Assembly (NCBI GenBank): GCA_949317995.1
Contig: OX439050.1
Location: forward strand, 18,740,061 to 18,804,060
Origin: Acholoe squamosa
Taxonomy: Eukaryota; Annelida; Polychaeta; Phyllodocida; Polynoidae
DNA length: 64,000 nt
Direction of reading: 5' to 3'
Position 1 is the first letter of the stretch; the number at the start of each line of letters is the position of its first letter. Below are positions 35,201 to 47,200 of the stretch, in pieces. A program made the translations under genes and the position numbers. Below the pieces are notes generated by a model. That model did not search any database and had not been told where the DNA came from. It worked only from the letters and a program-made list of their open reading frames with translations.

Positions 35201-38200
35201 TTCATAAGCCTGCTAATATACCAGTATAATTTTACAGAGTCTATATCTCTTAATATTAACTCTAATTATGTAGAATCCATCAATTTTTACATTGAACAGA
35301 GGTAACATAAACACCTACCAACACCCAGTTGGTTAAGTCTATTGTTCTACTCAACTTCCCCTGAGAACCTCCAGGTTCCAGGGTACCGCTGATAGTCACT
35401 GCTATAATCCACACCTTGGCATATGGCAAACTGTCTTTAAGTACAGCCTGATGAGTCCCTATGGATGAAACCGCTTACTTTGTTAATCACCCCACATTAA
35501 CAAGACCCTTTGCTAGATCAACAACAACTTTGTTGAATCTCCACAGCAACACAGACATTTCACCAAGCAACCAACCACCATGGTTACTTGTGATGTCACT
35601 GGTATCCTTAGTTACTGACACTATGATGTCATAATGGAATTTCCAACTGGTGAAATTCATTCAAGCGGTAGCTGCCAACCAAGCAGGACGGGTAGATTGA
35701 TACAAATCGTTTTACATAAAGTCTGCATAGTTAGCTCCTCGATTAAGAGTGGCTTTAATCAAGAATAGCCATCAAAGCTGAATGTCAATTAAAGTAAAAA
35801 CCTGCATTTATATTATAAAGCTGCAGTTTATAGACCATTTCAGACCGTTGGTACAACTTATACAAATGTATGTCCATCCTGAACCTGGGGTGCGGCTTAT
35901 GTAGACATTAATGAATACATGTGCACCATTTCAGTCCCCGGGTGCAGCTTATAGCAAAGTCATGAACCCAGCGTCCATACTAAAATTATGCGGCAAAGGA
36001 AAACTAATTTTACTACATTTCAATAGAATTACTAGTACTAGTAAAATGACATTGTTACATAACCAGCATATTCTGCTACCTATTAATGTCCTCTCTCCAA
36101 CTACTGGTACATAGAGCATGACATTAGACCCAACTGAGCCCATAGCAAGGTGTTCCGTATGGCCCGAATCTAATTGATGCACCCAACTTTTAGATTACAG
36201 AAGCAACCCCAGTAACCAACCCTTTAAGGGGGGGCCGACCTCTAAGCCTTGTTAAAAAATTTGTTTTTACCAGGCCTGCCTCCCGCTATTTTATGAAACA
36301 TAAAATCACCAGTGAACCTGTAAAATGAATAACTTACAGTCATTCACCACAGTGTTTCACTGACCAAATCACTAGCAATAGTGTCTTACTGGTTTTGCTT
36401 CAGCCATATAGCACAAGTGTTCTCAATGATTTATTTTCAATAAACTATTAATTGTGCCAGTCTCCTCATAACTTTCCTATACATCTATATGTATGGGACC
36501 CAATTAATTAAAACATTTATTTGGCTAAAACATGACAACGTCATTTACCTTGTGTTAACCTCATAAGTCAGCACCTGATGAGATCCAAAGGGATCGAAAC
36601 CTTGTTTTATCACCCATATATATCTAAATCTGATATTTCTCCAAAATATAAGTGTGGAGTTCCAACACCTATCCGGGAGAGTGAGCTGCTCACTGGGGTC
36701 AGGTCAGCCTGAAAGTGAGGCTCTCAGTTCAGGTGATACACAATTTTGTGTACTACAATAATCTGTGGAGACCACTATTCAAATCAAGGTAGTGCTGAGG
36801 TGCGGATGGGGGCAAAGTACCCGATGGGATATCCAAGGTTAGGTAGGGGGCGCTGGGGTAGTATCCACAGATTGGAGACTTCACCTTACACCCCTTCTCC
36901 AAAAGTGGTTTGGTCCATCCTCTAGTCTATTCCATACACAGTAGATGGCAGCACATGTGCTTCCCTCTAGGTCTTTCCTAGAATAAATGCTTATTAACCC
37001 TTCAGGGGCTAATGAAGTGCGGGTGAGTAGTCTTGCCAGCACTTCATTGGTGCATCATGACGACCAATAGCCAATGTATAGCCCTGCAGGGCAAGATACT
37101 TTTCTATCCTTAATGCATAGCCCTACGGGACAAGATTCTTTTCTATCCTATATGTATAGCCCTGCGGGGCAAGATTCTTTTCTATCCTTGATATATAGCC
37201 CTGCAGGCTACCCATGATTGTATCCCTCACTTCTATTAGAAAGGAGGGATACAATGATGGTTCTAACCCCTTTCCGAGTTCTATTAGAAGTGAGGGATAC
37301 AATAATGGTTCTAACCCCTTTCCAAGTTCTATTAGAAGTGAGGGATACAATAATGGTTCTAACCCCTTTCCGAGTTCTGTTGGAAGTGAAGGATACAATC
37401 ATGGTTTTAACCCATTTCCGAGTTCTAGACCCATTAGAACCATCCCTCACTTCTAATAGAATTCGGAAAGGGGTTAGAACTATGATTGTATCCCTCAATT
37501 CTAATAGAACTCGGAAAGGGCGAGTCCCATCATGGTTTTAACCCATTTCCGAGTTCTAGACCCAGTAGAACCATGACTGTATCACTCACCTTAAATATAA
37601 CTCAGAAAGGGATTAGAACTATGATCGTATCCCTCACTTCTAATAGAACTCAGAAAGGGTTTAGAACCATGATTGTAACCCTCACTTCTAATAGAACTCG
37701 GAAAGGGGTTAGAACCATGATTGTATCCCTCAATTCTAATAGAACTCGGAAAGGGGTTAGAACCATGATTGTATCCCTCAATTCTAATAGAACTCGGAAA
37801 GGGGTTAGAACCATGATTGTATCCCTCAATTCTAATAGAACTCGGAAAGGGGTTAGAACCATGATTGTATCCCTCACATCAAATAGAACTCGGAAAGGGG
37901 TTAGAACCATCATTGTATCCCTCCTTTCAAATAGAAGTGAGGGATACAATCATGGTTGTCCCACAGGGCTATACATTAAGGATAGAAAAGAATCTTGTCC
38001 CACAGGGCTATACTTTAAGGATAGAAAAGAATCTTGCCCCGCAGGGCTATACATTAAGGATAGAAAAGAATCTTGCCCCGCAGGGCTATACATTAAGGAT
38101 AGGAAATAATCTTGTCCCACAGGGCTATACATTAAGGATAGGAAAGAACCTTTTCCCACAGGGCTATACATTAGGGATAGGGGCAGGGCAAGATTCCTTT

Positions 38201-41200
38201 CTATTCCTTATGAATATCCCACCTATAGGGAGGCACTTATAACTGATTTGTTCTAGTGCTAATGGTTATCACTAGGTGGTGTTGAGCGTTGTCTTTGTGC
38301 GTGGATAAATGTACACACATTAGGGTGTTATCTGCTTACCTTGTCTCCAGTACCACCGATGTAGTGGGCAGTGATATCACCAGAATCAGAATCTAGTGTC
38401 AATAGCTAATTGACCAATACGCGCTCATCTGTACTAGTTACAGAGCACTTGTGAGAGGTTAAGTGTTAATCATATCTTTATTACCATAACCACAAATACC
38501 AACCAGATGTTTCTGAACCTGATATAAATACCAAATAGTCTGTAATGTCCATGGGGAATGCACAGTTACTATACTCTCATCCCAATACATGCTGAGTCCA
38601 AACACAGAGTCCACACTAGTCTCCATAATCATATAGAGTGCCCAATGCCATTGAGTCACAGAGTGGCAATCTCACAATCACTATCTCCATTTATCTAACT
38701 ATCTGAGCCTCAGGAGTGCTTTTTTGCTCATAACCCCAGTGCGTTATCCAGCCATAACGCACTCTCAGACCTTTTCTTCGTCTTCAAGAGGCTGCTAGTT
38801 TCAATCCGGACATGTTAATAAATTGGAGAAGTATACAAAGTCAACTCCTCCATACATTTCCTGTTAAAACCGTTTAGGTTCAACGGGGAATCGATCCCCG
38901 GCCGCTGGGGCAGGAGGCGAGCTTGCTGTCCACTATACCAAGCCGACTGGTGGTAGAAATGAATCTATATCCAGCATTTGAAAAATTTTTCCCACATACC
39001 TGATGTTTGCAGACCTCGTTAGCATAGATTTCAATGGAGCCTGGTGGAGTTATTCACAGGAAAACATTGTTAGATATCCTATATGAACATGCCATGCCAA
39101 ATTCCTCCATTTTGTTCGAAATAAATAAGAATCCATTGATTTTCCACATCGATACGAGTCGGGACCCGCCCCGTCCGGCCATTCCTTGCTCGACGCGTGG
39201 CTGACCTAGTTTTTACATCCGGGCACCTACCCGCTCTGTCAACAAGAAGCAATGGCCGTGTACCTGGCCGTGTGCGTTGGATCGGTATGGAAAATCAATG
39301 GATTCTTATTTATTTCGAAGAAAATGGAGACAAAATGAAGGCGAACACCAACTAGAGATCGTATATTTGGCGCTGCTAGAATAACAGGGCTTGACATCCT
39401 TGGATTATACCCGAAAAATGAGTGTAAAGGTGGAGGTATGTCGGACAGAACGACAACATGGCCACGACGGCTTGGCAAACCGAGCGGATAGCATGCACTT
39501 ACAAAATATCTTCTCCTGGATTAAATCTTGGGTTATAAGGTAAGAAATTGATACAAAATGGAGAAATATGTTCGATAAACGCTTTAATCAACGTTATGAT
39601 AGAGCACTTGTGGGTCTATGGTTCAATATTCCACTCCCGCTTCGCGGTCGTGGAATATTGAACCATAGACCCACGCGTGCTCTATCATAACGTTGATTAA
39701 ACGCTACATAGTTCCTAGTGAGCATATGTGAGAATAATCCAAGTCCCTCTCCTGTCATGGTGTCAGTGCTGCCTCCAGTCCCACAGAGCAAATGACTACA
39801 TCCTTCCCTTGAGCAGCAGTCTGCCCTAAGCTTATAAAGCAGAAGGTCAAACCACCAAGTCATGAACCCACAGGTCAAGGTTAGTAGTTCACACTTGGGT
39901 TATACCTGTGTCATTCAGGGCTCATACATAAGCAGGATGAGCTCACCAGGAGCAGAAGGTCAAATCTCCCACTCATGAACTCATAGGTCAAAGTTAGTAG
40001 TTCGTACTTGTGTCATCTAGGGTTCATACACGAGCAGTATGATCTCACTGCTCATCACTCACTCCTGCTGCTGGAGAGCAGTTCATCGGGTACAGTTGGT
40101 GCACTTACTCATCAGCATACATTATGTTCTCATGTACTGTGTACTCTCTGTGCATTCCCATATCAGTGTTTCTTAGTATATAACACAATTATATACATGT
40201 ATGTAATTAAGCATTACTGTGAATTGCTCTACCTTGATAAGCTCAATCCAAGTTGTGTGTTAGTGAGTATTCCTGCTTCTCACACATCAACAGTGGTGCT
40301 TGCTTACCAGAGAGGAGGGAGAAGGTGGGCCAAACCACTATGGGAATAGGGGTGTGAGGTGTAGTCACCAATCTGTGGATACTACCCCAGTGCCCCCTAC
40401 CTAACCTTGGATATCCCATGGGCCTAATCCCTGTCTCACATAGCAAGGTGTTCCTCGAGGAAACTGCATATCCTCAGACCTGTGGGACTTTGAGTCCTGA
40501 GTAATGTTAATAGTTACCTCTATTGATCTATGTATATGCTGTATTCTCTTTATGATAGACAGCCCAAGTACGGCCTCACGCAGTGGCAGCCGTTCTCAGG
40601 AATATCACCTTCACCAAGGTAAGGCCAATAGAATTTTAAAAAGACGAACTGTTTCAGGTAACTCCACAATATCCAGCAAAAACCCCTGTCTACTTTATTT
40701 TCCCCGTTAATTTTGACAAAATCATTCAATTTCGGGTGATTTTTTTTTTTGATTTTTTTTGGTCAAAGATATTTCCCATAAGCCACCGACACAAGTCGCG
40801 ATTCATCATGGCATTGGTGATTGGAATTTCTGTCATAATGTATATAATGGCATTATATATGGAGGACTGAATTTTCTTTTTCCAGGAACGGTATGAGAGC
40901 TTCATAGACTTACAGGATAAACTCCACCAGAACATCTGCAGGAAGCGCTCCCTGGTTGCCATTGGTACACACGATCTCGACACTATCCAGGGACCGTTCA
41001 CTTTTGATGCCAAACCTCCCAGTGAGATCAAGTTTGTCGCACTCAACCAGACCAAACCATACACTGCATGTGAACTTATGGATTTGTACCAGGTACTAAA
41101 GGAGACCAAAATTCTAACTTCCAACTGTCACAGATATGCTAATGTCTAATATGTGATATACATCAGGGCTAGACACTAACTGTGGCCTGGGAGCCACTGG

Positions 41201-44200
41201 CCCGCAGTTTTGCCTGTGGGCCCATAGTTTTCTCAAGAATTACCTTCCTGTGGGCCCGGGATGGCCCACAGAAGTTTAGAGAGAGACATCTATAAAAGTT
41301 AATTCATATGAGTATAGACATGTTATATATTGTTTCAAAGAGAAAATCAGGAAACTAGCCATTCTTGCTAGGTTATAGTGTGAAGTAATGGTAAATACCT
41401 TTAATTTCTCTTTTAAAAATGTAACCTGTCTATTCTGGGCCCACAATTTTAACTACGGGCCCATAGATATTTTAATCTACGTGCCCGGGTGGCCAGTGGC
41501 TGGAAAAGTTAGTGTCTACCCCTGTACATGTACCACAATTGACTAAGAGAGATGTCATAGTGATTTTACCTGTAGAACTTTTAAGTGTAACGGGATATTT
41601 CATGAAGTAAGTGACGAGGGTAATTGGCTAATGTTCTTCATTGGCAGAAAACTAAATCACATGGAACTTGGATAGGTGAAACAGGGAAAAGAGAGGGGTG
41701 AAAAAAGAGGTGAAGGAAAGCATTTCTTTTTTATTATAGACAGTAAATATAGAAACCCCAATGAAGACTTCTTCTTTAAAAAAAACAAAAGAAATCCCAT
41801 TTATACATATTGGTGACTTTGAAATAGTATCTTTGCAATCAAACTCTGGAAAAGCCATGTACATGTAAATGAAGTGAGGTTGGTTATTTCTCAACTTAAC
41901 ACATTGTGTTACAGACTGACAGCCACCTTCGGCACTACCTCCCCATTATACGTGACAAGCCCGTCTACCCCGTCATCTACGACAGTAACGGAGTTGTCCT
42001 CTCCATGCCACCCATTATCAACAGTAAGTGTCTTTTTCTTTTTCTTTTTGTGTGAAATGTATCCACAAAAGTATAGGGTTAAAGGAGAAGTTTTAATACT
42101 TTCTAAACTATCAAGATCAGAATATTCTTGCATGTGATAATATGAATGACAGTGTGCAAGATTTGTGGTTTTTGGCTGAAATTCCCTTTCATTTTCTTCA
42201 AATTTACACAAATGAATATGATGATGTGAAATTGAATCAGGCCAATGGAACAATTAAAAGGAGTTTAGATACCTGTAGGAGTAGGTATTTACACTAGCTT
42301 TGCACTCCAATATGTCTGACGAAGAAAAATCTTCTCGTTTAGGTGAGCGTAGTAAGATTACGCTTGACACAAGGAATGTATTCATAGAGGCTACAGCAAC
42401 TGACTTGACAAAAGCAAAGATCGTTCTCGATACGTTAGTCACAATGTTCAGCGAGCACTGCGTAGAGAAATTCACGTAAGTAGTTTATAAATACATGTAT
42501 ATACCGCTATCAGATATACTATTGATACCGCTATCAGATATAAAGACTCTTCTAGACTTGAATCTGCCTGTTTCATATGAAATGATAGTATGGATAACTG
42601 AAAAAAAATTTAGGTACATAAGTATGCTTTTGTTTAATTTGAACACAAATCTCTTATTCATTACACTACATGGAGTTATGACATTTCTTAAGATGCGCCT
42701 TTTTTAATGTGCAGTGTGGAATATGCTGAGGTGACACGACCAGACGGCACAAAAGTGAATTACCCGGTAAGTACTGAACATTGAGTAGCAAAGGAGTTTC
42801 GCTAGGGACTGGTTTTTGAGTTAGGGGGTACAACCGAGCAGCCAATCATTATAGAACAGTATGGACTTAGGGCTGACCCATTTAGATAAAATCTCCCTTT
42901 CACTGATAAATATACTGATTACTTTTATTGATGGCACCAACATATGTAAATGTACTAAGAGTATGACCTATCATTTTGTCCAGATATAATTACACAAAAG
43001 TTCTTATTTTGGGCAAAAATGACAATCAGTGACAAGTGGAAATGGGGTTACTTTTCCTATGTTATACATAGGAGTGTACCCCCTACTCCCACCAAGAATG
43101 ACCAATGAATGAATTGGATGACACAGTGGATCCCCATCAAAGTGTGAGAATGACACAAATTAACAAACTGTAATTCACTGTTTCAGGAACTCGCCTACAG
43201 GACAGAGCTGGTATCTGTGTCAGACATCAACAAAAAAGTAGGAATCAAGTAAGTAGGCATTTTGGATAAGAAAAATATGTATGCGAGGTTTAACGTAGTT
43301 CATTGTATGGACATATTACCTTGAATAACACTGACATTCTTGTTGTAGCCAACCATCCAACAAGCTGGCCTCCCTGCTCACCAAGATGTGCCTGAGTGCA
43401 GAGGTAGATGGAGAAAACTTGAAGGTCGAGGTGCCACCAACGCGGCATGGTATCCTTGTTAATTGTTATAAATTAGGCCTAAGTATACCGACTTATCTGG
43501 TTTAATTATCAGCCAATGAAATACCACTAACCAATCACTGCGGTCCTCTCGAGGGGGGGGGGGGCAGGTGGTACCCAGCTGATAACTGCTATCAGTGACA
43601 ATCGCTGGAAATCAGCTTCACCAGTTGCCCATTGGACAATCCGCTACCTCGGTATATACTGCAGATGAAATGACTGATGTGCATCTCACAGAAACTTGAA
43701 TTGTTTAGGTAGTTGACAAACTTTTTGAAAAGTGAATATATCCCCAGAGAAACTTTGAAACATTTGTGATTATTAGCGCGGCGACTGTAGGTACTACTTG
43801 TAAGACTTGTTTACTAGTGTATATGGTTCACAGTCGCCACAGTGTTAAGCATAAGGGGAGCCTACAATCTATTTTTGTCTGTCTCTCCTCTGCTATGGAC
43901 TATTCCTACACAAAGTTCTAATATAATAACTACACTGTTTTAGTACTTAGCTGCAGTGGGTAGTTCGGGTTGAATTTGTGCTATATACTACCAAAAGCCC
44001 ATATGATAGTATGCCCTATCTATCAGTCTCACCAACTGAAACTAGACACAAGATTACAAGTCGCCGCGCCATGTCTCACAGGACTATTCTCTACTATTGT
44101 ATTAAAATCTACAACACTATGGTTTTATTTAAGGTAAATTATGGCAGTGCAGTATAAGAGAAACGAATAAATGATCATACTTCTTTCATGGAAAGGAGAT

Positions 44201-47200
44201 TTGTATTTAGGGGGCTTAAGAGAATGAAGGGGGGGGGGGGAGAACAAAAAAGGTTAGACAGAGACAGAAGATGAGCTCGGGTAGCCATGTTTAAAATGAT
44301 ATTAGAAAAAAAAACTAGAGGCATATTGTAAATTGTTTTCATAATGTGGGATCTATAGGGTCTACCATAAATCCCCGGTCATAAGCCGGATTTTTTTTTT
44401 TCTATTTTGGGCCCAAACCGGCTTCTAAAATTTTCCCAAAGTCCCCCCCGGCTTATGACCGTTTTTTTTTTACTATAGAATAAAGAGAAAATGGTAAAAA
44501 TTTGACCCAAAAACCGGCTTTTATTTTTTTCCTGAACTCAGCCCCCGGCTTATGACCGGGGCCGGCTTATGACCGGGGATTTACGGTATATCTCCTCTTT
44601 CCTATCTCCTCGGATGTGTGCGATGCACATATCCACGGGCACTGACACATTCCTCTGTGAAATTGTGTAATGTAGTTCTCGCCATGAAAATGACCTTAGC
44701 TGTTGAAATTGCGTTAAACTTCTATTACTCACTAAGTCACTCATGATGTTTTTTAAGCAATACTGACTCATTCAATACACTGCCTATATCGGTAGTTTGA
44801 TCCTTGATGTTGATATCAGATGTGATCCACCCGTGTGACATTATCGAAGATGTCGCTATTGCATATGGCTACAATAACATTGAGCGCACCGTCCCCAACA
44901 CCAACACTGTCGGACAACAGGTATGGAACATCCAATTTCTCAAACAAAAGTGTGTCCGCAACAACAAAAAAGACAAAAAGAAAACACTATGCTATTCCTC
45001 ATTTACACAGCATGACCCCCTAATGGTAGCTCCCGGGGCTTGATCTGTTACCTATAAACTATAAAGTAATCAATGGTAACTCCTCATATTGGGGACCAGT
45101 TGCGCCCTTAGCATTCTTGAGTGTATGGAGAGAAATATGAATAAAAAAACTAGTTTGGGCAGTCCCCTGTGAAAGAGTTAACTCAAGCCTTGTATAGCAT
45201 CTCTAAAATTTGTATTCACAAATATTAAATCACTCCCCTCTGTGTATAAAGGCTGCAAAACTCCGGCTGCAAGGCACGGCTTATATGCGAAAATTCACTT
45301 CTCCTTTCATCCAGTAAAATATACATGTAGCTTTTTGAACAAAAACTTCATCGGTTGAAAAACTTAAATAAACTCAAACTCTAGGTGTGTCTCACATATG
45401 AGGTGAACTTAATATACGAGATAGTACAAGAATAGTTGAATACATTTTCATAATTTAGTTATTGGTGAACAAGCTGACGGACAACTTGAGAACAGAGGTA
45501 GCTGCTGCCGGATTCACAGAAGTACTCACCTTTGCTTTGGTAAGTCTTAAAGAACTTTATGTCCTCCTATTAGAAACATTTAGTTCTGGGGAGAAGTTGG
45601 TAGAGACCCTACTTTGCCGAAAAATCCAATATCGAGTATATCACAAAACTTCTTAAATTTATAACTGTAAATGTATTTCCATAATTTGATGAAAAAAGCA
45701 ACGACGAGACAGTTATTAGACAGAATGTGTGAAATTTGCGTAAGTTTCCCGTGATGTTTTACACTTGTCTGTTGATAAACCAGCACTGGTAAAGTTTTAT
45801 AGAAGGCAACCTTGCAATTATGATGATTTTCTTCAGTGTTCGCGAGATGATGTTTCCACAAAAATGAGGAAAACGATAGAAGAAGCGAATGCCGTCCACA
45901 TATCCAACCCAAAGACACTCGAGTTCCAGGTAACAAACAAAGTCAATTGATATTTCAGATTTTGTGGTTACCCAGAAGGGAAAAAATGGGAAATGAATTA
46001 TCAACAAGAGCAGTTTATATGATAAATCTTGTCAATAAGTGACACTCTTAATTTGCTATTATAGTTCGATAAATCATATCTGGCCATCATATCTATAGGA
46101 CTCAATTCTTTATTTCATGTTGGAAGCAGTGGAATACGGATGTCCCATAGACTTAACATGGGAGCTCTGTATCTCACACCCCCGTGAGATAACCCTTGCC
46201 CATATCTCACGGCCACTAAAAGCCCTCCAAATGGTCTTACAAGAGATTTATTATCATCTTTCTATTTCATTTTTGATTTTTGAACATTTCTGACTAAGAT
46301 AACATGAAATAAATACAAAGGTTCTGACTGAGGGATAACCCTCAGTCAGACCCAACACTCGTGAACCTTTGTCTATATAATTATTATATAGATATATGCA
46401 AACTATGGTATAAAAAAAACTTTGATAAGATCTGTACACAAGCTGTGCGAAATCATATTCTGGTGCATGGGTTTGTAGGCTAATCTAAAGGATGTGTCTA
46501 TCTACATTTTAGATTGCAAGGACACAATTATTGCCTGGTGTGCTTAAAACAGTGGCATCGAACCGCAAGATGCCCTTACCACTAAAGCTGTTCGAGGTTT
46601 CCGATGTTGTCTTCCAAGACAAAGAAACAGGTAAGTTGATAATTACCGGTATTAATTAAATTACAGAGAAACAAGTTAATGAATACTCTGTCAAAAAAAA
46701 AGAAGAAAAAAACAAAACAAACACAGATGAGACTTTCCATTGAATATTTGTAAAGAATTTTTCACAGCTACTTTTCCGTAAGTACTGATATCGGGGTACA
46801 TACACGTATGTGTATTTAGGAGGCTTGTAAAGATTTCTGATTTAGTTGCCTTTTTTTGTTTGAGGATTCAAAAATTGGAAAAAAAATAAAATAAAATCAA
46901 TAAAATTCCAATTGCAAGTTATACATCAGCGCACCCAATGCTCCCAGTGCACTGCTGCTGCTGCTTCCTATAAGACACACAGCTTCACTTCATACTCAGT
47001 TTAATACTAGGCTAGCCACCTTTACTTGACATTCCACAGCTTGAGCACTCACACACACACTCCCTATCTCACAGTCTAATCTTTGACTCAAGTTTTCAGT
47101 GAGGAAAAAGCATGGATGTGATGTAAAAATCTTTGTGAAATATACAGCTGTGTGTAACTCAGGGTTCCCACGCGTCATGGAATGTCATGTGGTAGAAGCT

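Noticed and set aside
37123-38242. Repeat-protein-like frames ([13 protein letters not shown] units) on both strands
   Set aside because: The same palindromic array is open on both strands and in several frames, a by-product of the repeat unit length being divisible by three.
38880-38945. Possible tRNA gene on the minus strand
   Set aside because: The A and B box region is tRNA-like, but the arms do not fold properly and the same sequence with a long shared body recurs at 61070-61160, so it is a SINE head.
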